Positions 27,301 through 34,795 of a stretch of DNA of 64,000 bases are shown here, piece after piece (positions within the stretch are counted from its first letter, which is position 1; each line of letters begins with the position of its first letter). The stretch comes from Mediterranea massiliensis (GTDB lineage: Bacteria; Bacteroidota; Bacteroidia; Bacteroidales; Bacteroidaceae), in assembly GCF_900128475.1 (NCBI RefSeq), contig NZ_LT635835.1, positions 3,422 to 67,421 on the forward strand. The letters are read 5' to 3'. The notes under the pieces are model-generated. The model ran no database searches, was not told the origin of the DNA, and was given only the letters and a program-made list of their open reading frames with translations. Position numbers and translations under genes: made by a program.

Positions 27301-28449
27301 GCACCTCCGTTCGTTGAATCTCAGCCAACCATTTCTCCTGTTGCAAAGCCGCAACCGACAAGAAGCGTCAAAACAGGACCTGCAGAAGCCTCCGAGACAC
27401 AAGCCACAGACGGAGTAGAAATTGCAGAGGGACGGTTGAAAATAAACGGCCGGCAGATATCCATGCCTTTATCCTACACGGTTATGGTGCAGATTTTTGG
27501 CAAGGAGAGAATTGTGATCACCCATAAGACTATGCAGGATGACAGAGGCAGGACCATACAATACGACAGACGGAGTTTCCTCGTGTGGGACGATGCCGGA
27601 GTGACTGCTGTCCGGAACGAAGAGAATGCCTATAATATTTCGGCCATTTATTTACAGGTAAAAGAAAACAAGGAGCCGGTATCAGCCATTCCCGCACCAA
27701 CCGGAATATACGGCAGTGAAATCATAGTGGATGGCATCAAGTGGGACAGGACATCCGACATGACTGTATGCAGCGGAGAATTGGAAATAGCGTCATCTGC
27801 ATCCGGCGGCTATATGGAAATCACATTCGCAGGCAGCCGTGACAGGAGAGACACATGGCAGCACTACCGTGACATCATGGCTGAAAATATGCAGGCCGCA
27901 CTCGTGGAAAGAGACCGTGTAAGGCTGATGGCAAGAAACCATCCTGCGGGCAAGCCCTCGGACGACCAACCGGATAGCGCCACTTCACTGGCTCAATCCT
28001 GCGAATCATTCCTTACCTATTCAGTCAATGCCCTCCATGCCGGTTATTCTATGGGCAGAAGCGTGCGTTATCTGAAAACCAACCTGCTCCCGCTTCTGAC
28101 AGAGGCAGCGGAAAAGTGCAGCGAATACGGTTCCGTCAGGTTTTCAGATCTGCTGTCCGTATATTCCGGATGCGTGCTTCTCGGCTATGAAAAGGTAAAT
28201 ATGAAGCGGTTTTGCGAAAAGCTGGTTAAAAACGGTATCCGTGATTTCGTGTTCGATACCCTCACACGGTGTCTCGTCCCCGAATGGGACCTCACGGAAG
28301 ACACGGTGTTTCCGAAAATAAAGGAGTGGATTGTTTCCCGGCATGGAAACACAATCGCGCCGGAAGCAGTGACTGCATTAAAAGAATTATCCAGCATATC
28401 CGGAAATGTCCTGATTTTAGATGCGATAATGAAAAGCATCCAAAATTAA
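24298..28449 (+). CDS. Large multidomain hypothetical protein, 1383 residues
   Basis: No signal peptide or membrane helix is visible. The N-terminal 330 residues are alpha-helical and Cys-rich. The middle (about 560-1000) has repeated short beta segments with phrases such as GTLYIIPGEFCNSPVIRYDG and GDVHSAIIHTM, which look like a WD/kelch-style propeller. A proline-rich linker near 1005-1040 leads to two copies of an 80-residue beta domain (INGRQISMPLSYTVMVQIFG and the segment near 1140) of DUF7738 type. The last 130 residues are helical. Function unknown. It is coupled by a 4 bp overlap to the DUF6138-like gene. Confidence 0.65.
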   Translation: MIKETIEKLKGIIAQSDTGHLPLSCRIELMKQVGDVLTVQKIMCECCKKACSVTGRQIMDNVHLLSHINEHLYRKPDSVEDIEKESGELWLHVQNNPDEATTTVSWAIASLGYFVCGDAASMLNPEDYEGEDDDSFDPESMDIDFIVSLVCSGGSPFSDNWKGDVEKRREYWNWYLDMTLAMYENPQQEVIPFHAVNDRNTLHIPVPPGCDPALSGKIERLNSALDSYIHAPTDRKETERMKPYAEDSSLVRIVADVIRGYSCIPSTPQEKEDYRITGIYNYDVIRFWYCVALLAQSPDECAVACLSGLARTLMEQGPGELGILYRILLLLPEREHLHGLTDELANYYRKIIPDLEAAKWLAEAGIPYPDTFEWSVSFRFTSNGETVLLSGNETERKAWFTLSVELFGPQALYGDYTRFTSYHIHVRNGDNSVHGHWNEKDGYLLRDNEYLIKDEHYTPRQLVILMHKLSGVGIRFSKVPADVYASRGISGKAVKEWIREMMEAYEHDCMEEVRDQALDIRKDEGDVGDTLNEIRKKWGEEIPVLKEDRFDEIEMQYSCFSHEMGITALGQELTSYGYALYDLNGDDIYLLALVPQAKMQAFEEKCCKYGQYCKLLKQPRYDFGMKAKTIKLRKQMPRERMAWPDDGNRYITRGFAGYFAYGEWRQADVEKWQGTFVADLRVTPLQPVKMKTKKIHHFIYSEELDFYAALYPISLGEMVIGGKNPLEAEKWPRMCNMAVDEKYEFRWCGRYLCLGDVHSAIIHTMTPRGVKHVSRLILPDNLMYAPSFGTDGKGTLYIIPGEFCNSPVIRYDGNGKYYGMPFKMSGHDRFDEGCIPVPDTSRLLLLGSYTARSCSGIWIEPGLLDLDMATQNCRIAPLRIGDGSFRLRVFYKEWVLVESQSNGNRTDYARLWNRKTDEVLRLRPGVLGNESFKSIHAMPDGTVIVNTLNKGDALYRAEDFWNFLRTSSRAKKLGYWLNYPKPYPDREYELPPLSEDVTLMFAPPFVESQPTISPVAKPQPTRSVKTGPAEASETQATDGVEIAEGRLKINGRQISMPLSYTVMVQIFGKERIVITHKTMQDDRGRTIQYDRRSFLVWDDAGVTAVRNEENAYNISAIYLQVKENKEPVSAIPAPTGIYGSEIIVDGIKWDRTSDMTVCSGELEIASSASGGYMEITFAGSRDRRDTWQHYRDIMAENMQAALVERDRVRLMARNHPAGKPSDDQPDSATSLAQSCESFLTYSVNALHAGYSMGRSVRYLKTNLLPLLTEAAEKCSEYGSVRFSDLLSVYSGCVLLGYEKVNMKRFCEKLVKNGIRDFVFDTLTRCLVPEWDLTEDTVFPKIKEWIVSRHGNTIAPEAVTALKELSSISGNVLILDAIMKSIQN

Positions 28450-28513
28450 TAATCCGTAAAGGAGAATGCCGGAAATCAGGCAAAAACGGCTCTGAACCTG
28501 TAACATGAATAAG

Positions 28514-28542
28514 CCCCGAAGGTCTTTGCCTGACCTCCGGGG
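28514..28542. terminator. Bidirectional terminator between converging genes
   Basis: Arms CCCCGaAGGTC / GACCTcCGGGG, loop TTTGCCT, then a T-rich stretch on the + side. Lies between the converging 1383-residue gene and the - strand genes. Confidence 0.75.
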
Positions 28543-28563
28543 TTATCCTTTTCCCCTATGTCT

Positions 28564-28935
28564 TTATTTGTACCATCTGAGCGACATTGCCGTCTGTTCG
28601 CAGAAACGGGCATATTCCTCCTTGTCCGTCCCGCTTTCGATGCGGCGGTCAATTAGCTCTCCCAGTTCATCGAAACAGACTTCATCACTGATGCACTCCA
28701 CCCCCGTACCGTCCCGAAGATACACCTCGTAATAGTCCGAGCCGTTCAGACATATAAGCACATCGCCCTGAAATAGTCTTCCGTTCACATGGAATTTCAG
28801 ACCCGGCAAATCCTTGAATATGGCAGGCGTGAATTGTCCGATACCCCAAGACATGAGGATTTCCATGCGGGTCGTTGCTATCAGTTGTTCTCTAACGGTC
28901 TGTGCGACCTGTACCACATATTTTTTGTCCATCAT
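28564..28935 (-). CDS. Small conserved element protein
   Basis: 123 residues, acidic C-terminal half, no membrane segment. Start MMDKKYVVQ; the second Met is equally possible. No domain recognised. It is the last of four small - strand genes (29731 down to 28564) that form one unit behind leader block A. Such small cytoplasmic genes are common beside parB and ssb in Bacteroidales integrative elements, but their functions are not known. Confidence 0.65.
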   Translation of the reverse strand: MMDKKYVVQVAQTVREQLIATTRMEILMSWGIGQFTPAIFKDLPGLKFHVNGRLFQGDVLICLNGSDYYEVYLRDGTGVECISDEVCFDELGELIDRRIESGTDKEEYARFCEQTAMSLRWYK

Positions 28936-28963
28936 CTTGATTTTTGATTGATTTATACTCTTT

Positions 28964-29236
28964 TCATTCGAACCAATCCGGGTTGCTTTCCTTCAAGACT
29001 TCAATCAGTTCCTTGTCCGGCAGAAGAAGATTCTGCGGTTCTGTAAAGTAGAATACCTCGTCGTATAGGTCTTCCGCTTCCTTACTGGCAAAACCTTCGT
29101 TCACATCCTCGAAACTGCCCGGCTGCAAGGCGTCAAGCAGTTCGGTTGAACCAATCAACAATTCTTCTCCGTCAATTGAATCGACGATACGGCAGATGTA
29201 TGTCTTGCCGTCAAATTCCAATTCTTTTGTTCTCAT
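28964..29236 (-). CDS. Small acidic hypothetical protein
   Basis: 90 residues, rich in Asp and Glu, no membrane segment. Starts MRTKELEF; 7 bp downstream of the preceding gene in the unit. No domain recognised. The strong acidity might suit a DNA-mimic or anti-restriction protein, but this is speculative. Confidence 0.6.
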   Translation of the reverse strand: MRTKELEFDGKTYICRIVDSIDGEELLIGSTELLDALQPGSFEDVNEGFASKEAEDLYDEVFYFTEPQNLLLPDKELIEVLKESNPDWFE

Positions 29237-29243
29237 ATTCGAT

Positions 29244-29522
29244 TTATTTTAATGGTATATACTTTCCGTGTTCATTGAGATATTCCATGATGCACTTCGC
29301 CTCTTCATGCGATGCCCTGTTGCGGTCATCGTAACGGCGGCTGTCGTCTGCCATGACCTTGATGCACTCCCGGATAAGCCGGTAAAGGCTCTGCTGATTT
29401 GTCGGGTGCATGCCCGGGATAGCCGCAGCGAATTTTCTGGGGTCGAAACTGTAGCTGTTCACCGCCATCTCCCACTCCTTTGCGAGTCTATACTCTTTCG
29501 ATTCCTGAATATTTCTGTCCAT
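29244..29522 (-). CDS. Small hypothetical protein
   Basis: 92 residues, alpha-helical, with a repeated Arg/Tyr-rich segment and no membrane helix. Lies 11 bp after the previous gene of the unit. No family recognised. Confidence 0.6.
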   Translation of the reverse strand: MDRNIQESKEYRLAKEWEMAVNSYSFDPRKFAAAIPGMHPTNQQSLYRLIRECIKVMADDSRRYDDRNRASHEEAKCIMEYLNEHGKYIPLK

Positions 29523-29533
29523 AGTTTTGATTT

Positions 29534-29731
29534 TTAATAATTCTCATTACATATCCCATCAAGTTCCTTGACTATGCTTGATACACTTTCTCCTGTCAAT
29601 CCTTCAATGTCATGCAGCAAATCCAACAGAAAGCGATATGCCTTGTCTCCAGCTTCTGTAAATTCTCCTGTACTGTCGAATGCGTCACCGACACATCCAA
29701 GCTCTTGTAACAATTCTTCCAATGTTTTCAT
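29534..29731 (-). CDS. Small acidic helical protein
   Basis: 65 residues from the ATG at 29731 (MKTLEELLQ); the longer frame to 29779 extends into leader block A and is rejected. Acidic, helical, no known motif. First gene of the four-gene unit after the leader. Confidence 0.6.
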   Translation of the reverse strand: MKTLEELLQELGCVGDAFDSTGEFTEAGDKAYRFLLDLLHDIEGLTGESVSSIVKELDGICNENY

Positions 29732-29741
29732 CTTTTTGAAT

Positions 29742-29932
29742 TTAAGTTTTTTCTTTTCCCTCTGTTCGGCATCCTGCAACCGGAGCCGCTTCGGGTTTTA
29801 CGGTGCAGGGAGAGGCCGCCGGATAAGCCATTCCCGATGTTTTTTCCTGCCAATTACTCTTGCCCCGGCAAGGAAGAATTTGCAGGAAATGCACTTCAAA
29901 ACGGAGGGGACAGGCGCGGCAGCCTACATTCG
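29742..29932. promoter_or_regulatory. Leader block A with + strand promoter box
   Basis: Shares with blocks B and C the segments TTTTCCCTC, CTTGCCAATTACTCTTG, AAGGAAGAATTTGC and GAAATGCACTTCAA, which can pair as an inverted repeat. Ends with a + strand TACATTCG box (29925-29932). Confidence 0.6.
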
Positions 29933-29938
29933 CACCGT

Positions 29939-30165
29939 AGAAAACCTGCGGCGGTGACGGCATGGAGGCGGAAACATGGGAAGCCCCCAAACGGTATAAA
30001 GGGAATGAGCCTTGTGAGGCAAGGCTTTGGAAAAGGTCGGCAGGCGGTTAGAAAGGGATAGCAGCGGCATGGTGCCGCCGTCGCACCTTGTGGCTTTCAC
30101 TAAAAAAGGCATGACCGACGCACCACATAACACAACAGTATGCAGGACGGATTTCTCCGCCCTGC
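29939..30165 (+). ncRNA. Candidate small RNA behind leader block A
   Basis: Predicted from the + strand TACATTCG box to the hairpin GCAGG-CGGA/TCCG-CCTGC at 30142-30165. No reading frame of note. It would be antisense to nothing but the parB 3' flank. Inferred by analogy with blocks D, E, F and H. Confidence 0.35.
30142..30165. terminator. Hairpin downstream of parB
   Basis: GCAGGaCGGA-TTTC-TCCGcCCTGC. It lies just after the parB stop on the - strand and at the end of the candidate RNA on the + strand. No strong T-run on either side. Confidence 0.45.
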
Positions 30166-30188
30166 TTCTGAACTGAATTATGGAAAGG

Positions 30189-31919
30189 TCAAGCCGCTAC
30201 ATCTTCGGCTTGTGGCGTTTCATCGGGTTGCGGTTCTTCCTGCTGCTCCGCTTCCTGCCTGGCCTTGTCCTGCACCATGAGGACTGCTTTCTTTTCCTCG
30301 ATGCGCTGGTGGCGTTTCTCATAGACTTCATCATAACCCTTTCGGATTTCGGCAAGCGTTTCGGGCATGTGCTTCTCCGCAAATCGGAGCAAGAGGGTGG
30401 CTGCGGCATCGCTGGCCGGTGCGTCTTGGAACTCGGAAATCAAGAAGTCCCTGCGGATAACGGCTTTCGCCTTGCCATTCAGGTTTTCAATGATGCGCAA
30501 CTTGTCCTTGTCGGAAAGGTAGTACACATTCTCGTCCTCAATGCCTACGGCTGCGTAATGCTCCCTGCGGAGATATGAAAGGAGGAAGTAATAAATCATC
30601 TTGTCCTCGTCAGCTCCGAACTTGGTTTCGGCGGTGTCCACCTCTAATATCCGCTTCTTGGTGTCCGCAACCGTCTTTTCAAGGGCGATTTCCTTATTGC
30701 GCTTGTCCTGCTTTTCCAGTTTCTCAAGCGGAGTAAGTTCTTTCTCCTTTGTCGATAACGTGCCGTTTGCCGTATTCGTTGCGGAGTTCTCCACATAACC
30801 GAGAAAGAGGTCTTTGTTACCGATAAGAACATAGAGCGATATTTCCCCCTCTTCACTTCGTCGTAATATGTCCTCGCATTCAGCCTTGTAATCTTCCTGC
30901 TCCTGCTCGAAGTCCCTTTGGGCTTCTTCGTATTCTTCCGTGGTCTCGTAATCTGCCGCTTCGGGTGCTTCGGGCAGTTCGGGATAGTCCTCATGGCGGC
31001 ATGATAATCTCTCCACCTCGTAGCCAAGTTCCTCAAGCCGCTTGACAGTCGTGTCGTTGCAGGTGTAAAAGATAGAATAAGCAAGCGAAGCGGTAGGATG
31101 GTCTGCCAACATCTGCATGGCCTTTTCCACAAGATAGGCTGCATTCATGTCCTCAAGGCATTTCCTGTTGGCACACTTTCCGCAACTGCCCTCACAGAAC
31201 AACATCATGTTGTTGGTGTTGTGCGGGCAGGACTTGCAGAGGGTCTTGTCAAAGGAATAGCGGTCAAGGTCAGTCGTATAATCACTTTCTATGCGTTTCG
31301 CCACATCTACGGCTTTCATGCCACGCCAACTGCCGTATATGACTCCCTCTTTCAGATGCCTGTCGTACACCTCACTCTGTATGTCCTCACCATATCGGCA
31401 GATTTCACTTGCCACACTGATTGTGATTTCGTCCGTTTCCAAAAGGGCTGCGATTTCGGGAATCAAAGTCGTGAATTTGAGCCGTGTGCGAATATAGTCT
31501 TCCGACTTGCCGAACTGAACAGCCAATGAATGCACATCGTGCCGTCCGCTCTCTATCAGTTTCTGATAGGCGTTTGCTTCCTCTATGGGTGTAACGTCCT
31601 TGCGCTGCAGGTTCTCCGTGACCGCCATTTCCTCGGCTACCTCGTCCGACACTTCGTATATGACTGCCGGAACGGTTTCCAGTCCTGCCATGAGCGATGC
31701 ACGGTATCTGCGTTCGCCAAAGACAACCTCGAAGCGGTTTTCATCAATGGGGCGTACACCTATGGGCTGCAAGACACCCTGTTGCCGTATGCTCTCGGCA
31801 AGTTCGGCAAGGCTCGCCTCGTCAAAGGTCTTGCGAGGGTTGTAGTTACTCGGCTGAATGTCTGCCAATGCTACCGATGCGATGTTCTTCTCTACTGACT
31901 TCATGTCTGTTGCTTCCAT
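30189..31919 (-). CDS. ParB/Spo0J-like partition or regulator protein
   Basis: 576 residues. N-terminal ParB domain about 14-110 with the nucleotide-binding GERRYRAS motif (68-75) and ENLQRKDVTPIEEANAY, followed by a helix-turn-helix region about 120-190 (VQFGKSEDYIRTRLKF). A Cys-rich segment (CKSCPHN ... CGKCANRKC, about 235-262) may hold a metal or an iron-sulphur cluster, and the C-terminal third is charged and coiled. No ParA is adjacent. Bacteroidales elements often carry such stand-alone ParB proteins, which may serve partition, segregation or regulation. Leader block B precedes it. An in-frame Met six codons in is an alternative start. Confidence 0.85.
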   Translation of the reverse strand: MEATDMKSVEKNIASVALADIQPSNYNPRKTFDEASLAELAESIRQQGVLQPIGVRPIDENRFEVVFGERRYRASLMAGLETVPAVIYEVSDEVAEEMAVTENLQRKDVTPIEEANAYQKLIESGRHDVHSLAVQFGKSEDYIRTRLKFTTLIPEIAALLETDEITISVASEICRYGEDIQSEVYDRHLKEGVIYGSWRGMKAVDVAKRIESDYTTDLDRYSFDKTLCKSCPHNTNNMMLFCEGSCGKCANRKCLEDMNAAYLVEKAMQMLADHPTASLAYSIFYTCNDTTVKRLEELGYEVERLSCRHEDYPELPEAPEAADYETTEEYEEAQRDFEQEQEDYKAECEDILRRSEEGEISLYVLIGNKDLFLGYVENSATNTANGTLSTKEKELTPLEKLEKQDKRNKEIALEKTVADTKKRILEVDTAETKFGADEDKMIYYFLLSYLRREHYAAVGIEDENVYYLSDKDKLRIIENLNGKAKAVIRRDFLISEFQDAPASDAAATLLLRFAEKHMPETLAEIRKGYDEVYEKRHQRIEEKKAVLMVQDKARQEAEQQEEPQPDETPQAEDVAA

Positions 31920-31934
31920 AATTCAAAAAATTTA

Positions 31935-32139
31935 ATTTGTTAATAACTTGTTTTTTTATTTTCCCTCTTGTCGGTTCTTTTCTGCCGAACCGCCTTTGGG
32001 GTTTTATGGATGCAGGTTCCGGCCGTCGGAACAGCTTCATAAGGCGGCTTTTCTTGCCAAATTACTCTTTCACGGAAAGGAAGAATTTTGCAAGAAATGC
32101 ACTTCAAGCCGACGGATCAAGCGCGACTGCCGACCTTTG
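31935..32139. promoter_or_regulatory. Leader block B upstream of parB
   Basis: TTTTATTTTCCCTCTTGTCGG at the gene-proximal side, the CTTGCCAAATTACTCTT / AAGGAAGAATTTTGCAAG inverted repeat, GAAATGCACTTCAAG, and a + strand GACCTTTG box (32132-32139). Confidence 0.6.
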
Positions 32140-32379
32140 CATCTGATAAAACCAATGGCCGGTGACAGCAGGAATGACCAGGAGAGGATAAAGGCCCGGC
32201 CGTATAGAAAAGGGAAACGGGTTTGCCGGAGATAGAAACGGTGTGGATGAACGCTATAAATGGGTATAAAAGAATGTGATATTTGACAAATACAAAAGGT
32301 AAATTTTCCACAAATCGTATAAAAGGATTGGCGGAACAGGTAGCATATCGGGCAACTCCGATATGCCACCTGAAGAAAA

Positions 32380-32565
32380 TCACAGCGGCGACAGTTCCGC
32401 TGCGAATACTTCCGCCTCCGAATAGTCCGAGGCTATCAAAATGATACTGTCCTCTTCGATTTCCTCCGGGACATCCACCACCTGATACACACCGTCCGAC
32501 AAACCGCCGTCCGGGTCATGCCAGAAAACCTTGCTTCCAGCCTTTATAAAATCGTAATTACTCAT
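32380..32565 (-). CDS. Small acidic hypothetical protein
   Basis: 61 residues, beta-rich and acidic, beginning MSNYDFIKAGSKVFW. Lies 147 bp downstream of ssb, likely co-transcribed with it. The 230 bp after it hold only leader block B's far part. It may bind a small ligand or partner through a Tudor/KOW-like barrel, but this is a guess from pattern only. Confidence 0.55.
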   Translation of the reverse strand: MSNYDFIKAGSKVFWHDPDGGLSDGVYQVVDVPEEIEEDSIILIASDYSEAEVFAAELSPL

Positions 32566-32712
32566 ATCTCTATCATTTCGGGTCGTTCTTATTTCTGTCT
32601 GTGGTGTAAACTGAAACCGGCATACACCATACCGGCAGCGGGTCGATTTCCCTGACTGCCGGATACGGCATATACCATAGTCCAGTCCATACCGTCACCG
32701 GTGATGCCTTTG

Positions 32713-33126
32713 TCAGAACGGCAGGTCGTCCTTGTCGTCCTGCGGCATATCGGCAGGGGGTACGGGTGTGTTGTCCGTTGTGGCCGCCATGTTGTCCGGG
32801 CTGCCAGCCGAGCTGTCCTTCTTGCCTGTATTGATGAATGCGATGCTCTCCGCCGTAATGGAAAGCTGAATCTGGCTCTCCCCGTTTTTGTCCGTCCACA
32901 GGGAAGATGACAGTGTGCCTTCAACAAGCACCAGGCGTCCTTTGGTGAGGTATTCGGCCAGCCGGATGTGGTTCTCCTTGCTGCTTCTTACCTTTACCCA
33001 TGTGGTGATGTTCTGTCCCTTTGCATAATCGTCAACGGCTATGTTCATAGCCATGAATGAGCCGTGGGCTCCTGCAATTACCTGGCAGTCTTTGCCAATG
33101 CGTCCGATAGTGTGTACATGTAACAT
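32713..33126 (-). CDS. ssb: Single-stranded DNA-binding protein
   Basis: 137 residues. The OB-fold domain (about 1-105) starts MLHVHTIGRIGKDCQV, contains ITTWVKVRSSKE and GRLVLVEGTL, and is followed by a flexible, Pro/Asp-rich tail ending DDLPF, the typical acidic tip that recruits repair and replication proteins. Mobile elements carry their own SSB to protect the single strand that enters during transfer. Leader block C lies directly upstream. A second, divergent OB-fold protein is encoded at 57774. Confidence 0.88.
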   Translation of the reverse strand: MLHVHTIGRIGKDCQVIAGAHGSFMAMNIAVDDYAKGQNITTWVKVRSSKENHIRLAEYLTKGRLVLVEGTLSSSLWTDKNGESQIQLSITAESIAFINTGKKDSSAGSPDNMAATTDNTPVPPADMPQDDKDDLPF

Positions 33127-33139
33127 AATAAAAAATGTT

Positions 33140-33368
33140 TTGTGGCAAGGTGGTTGGTCCTGCCGTTACCTTTCTTTTATTTTCCCTCTTCTCGGTTCCT
33201 TTCTGTCTGAACCGCTGTCGGGATTTTATGCTGCAACCAAAGGCTGTCGGCAAAGCCGCACACGTCGTTTTTTCTTGCCAATTACTCTTGGCAGCCCCGG
33301 CTGTCAAGGAAGAATTTGCAAGAAATGCACTTCAAAACGTAAGGGACAGGCGCGACGGCCTATATTTG
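33140..33368. promoter_or_regulatory. Leader block C upstream of ssb
   Basis: Contains TTTTATTTTCCCTCTTCTCGG, the CTTGCCAATTACTCTTGGCAG / CTGTCAAGGAAGAATTTGCAAG inverted repeat, and a + strand TATATTTG box (33361-33368). Closest to block A. Confidence 0.6.
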
Positions 33369-33401
33369 CAGCGGTAAAACCAGACCGGTGACTGCCAGAA
33401 A

Positions 33402-33946
33402 GCATCCGGAGAAAGCATAAAGTCGCACCGATTATAACTGTACGGACGGCCCTGCCGGGGATAAAAGCAGAGGGAAAGGATGATATAACGGGAGAAACGG
33501 CTTGGGCGGGTAGAGAATAGTGGTCTGCCGGGCAAACAGAAAGGGGACTCTTTCCGCCTTGAGATCTGCCGGAATATATGGAGGCCGGCGCAAAGCGGGA
33601 TGTGTCACCGTTTGCCCATGACACTGACGGCCCGGAAAGAAAAGATACGGATTAAAGGCGGAATGTGCCAGAGCAAGATCCGGCAGGAAGCCTTGCATAG
33701 CGGAATACCGTGTTGTTTCGACATCTGTCGAAGCTCCGGCATGGAGCGGCAAGAATCGGACTGGCGGTGCTCCGGCACAGCCTTCCGTACCTTGGATTGA
33801 AGAGCGGACAGCGGCACAGACCTCCTACCTTGCTTCATGGGCGGGAAAAGCCGGGTAGAAAAGGGATGAAATGCCGGGACGGTATGCCATAAAAAGGGAA
33901 TTGCCGGCAATGAAGGCAGCCCAATATGACTGCCTTCCCCTGCCTG
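33402..33946. other. Non-coding stretch with purine-rich ATAAAAG motifs
   Basis: No frame here looks protein-like and no clear hairpin end is seen. The stretch keeps the ATAAAAG / AAAAGGGA motifs found downstream of the other leader blocks. It might be the body of an RNA started at 33375, or simply spacer. Confidence 0.45.
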
Positions 33947-34357
33947 TCAGCCGACGAAGTTGAAATGCCTGTCGCAAAATTCTTTCTGACGCATGAAGCG
34001 CTCGCTCCGGTAGAAGTCCACTTCGGGATACATGCAATGGCCGGAAGCGGCGTATCTGCCAGTCGGTACACCTAACTCATAAAGCACGAGCCAGTCCAGC
34101 ACCGCTTCTCCGTTGTTGTTCGTGTCGATGAACTGGCAGCCGGCATTACGCTCCACGCCCGGAAGATTGACGGTTATGACTGCCTCCGGCTCGAAACCGT
34201 TGCTGTCTTCTTTATATTCAAGCAATTCCAGACAGATTGGGCTGCCCAGTCCGTGCTGGTAGTAGGTAACAAACGGGAAGACCCATTTTTCATCCTTACG
34301 CAGAAGTTTTAACGTCAAACCGTCAACGACCACTTTTTTCTCACTGTTTTTTTCCAT
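33947..34357 (-). CDS. DUF4313-like hypothetical protein
   Basis: 136 residues, acidic, beta-rich; starts MEKNSEKKVVVDGLTLKLL and contains YQHGLGSPICLELLEY. The look is that of DUF4313 proteins common on Bacteroidales mobile elements; the assignment is tentative. It is preceded by leader block D and is separated from ssb by a long non-coding stretch, so it is its own transcription unit. Confidence 0.65.
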   Translation of the reverse strand: MEKNSEKKVVVDGLTLKLLRKDEKWVFPFVTYYQHGLGSPICLELLEYKEDSNGFEPEAVITVNLPGVERNAGCQFIDTNNNGEAVLDWLVLYELGVPTGRYAASGHCMYPEVDFYRSERFMRQKEFCDRHFNFVG

Positions 34358-34365
34358 ACTTCAAA

Positions 34366-34566
34366 TTTTTAATTTCGTTTTTTTATTTTCCCTGCGTTCG
34401 GTCCTTAAAGACCTTCGCCGGATTTATTTTTCCGCACCACGAAAGTGATAACGGCAACCGGACAAATCTGGCGACAGAAATACGCTTCTCCCCGAGAAGG
34501 AAGATTTCCGTCGGCCACCGCAGGCTTGCAGGATTTGTAGGGAACAGCCGTAATCCGTTACTTTCG
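34366..34566. promoter_or_regulatory. Leader block D
   Basis: Gene-proximal TTTTTTATTTTCCCTGCG, inverted repeat GACaGAAAT ... ATTTCCGTC, then TTTG, a 21 bp spacer and TACTTTCG (34559-34566) on the + strand. Confidence 0.6.
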
Positions 34567-34572
34567 CGGAAC

Positions 34573-34768
34573 AATAAGCCGGGAAGGAAGGACTGGCTGC
34601 GAAGACAAAGATAAGGAAAGATATAAAAGGATGGACAGGCAGGTATAAGGGGGAAGGGTAAAAAAGGGAAAGAGGATAAAAAGGGAGGATGCCGGCCTAT
34701 AAAGGCAGGGCGGGCCGCACAGGGCATACCATACAGAAAAACCTGCCCGGCCATCACGACCGGACAGG
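34573..34768 (+). ncRNA. Candidate small RNA behind leader block D
   Basis: From the + strand TACTTTCG box to the hairpin at 34742-34768, about 195 nt. No open frame of note and the purine-rich ATAAAAGG motif occurs several times. Inferred from promoter and terminator positions only. Confidence 0.4.
34737..34768 (-). terminator. Rho-independent terminator of the methylase/helicase gene
   Basis: On the - strand CCTGTCCGG / CCGGGCAGG with a 9 base loop, followed by TTTTT. Located 28 bp past the gene stop. Confidence 0.8.
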
Positions 34769-34795
34769 GAGTAAAGGTTAAAATATGAATTACGG

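Noticed and set aside
29750..30061. Short frames in the leader blocks
   Set aside because: Starts and composition are unconvincing, and the same blocks elsewhere do not keep the frame.
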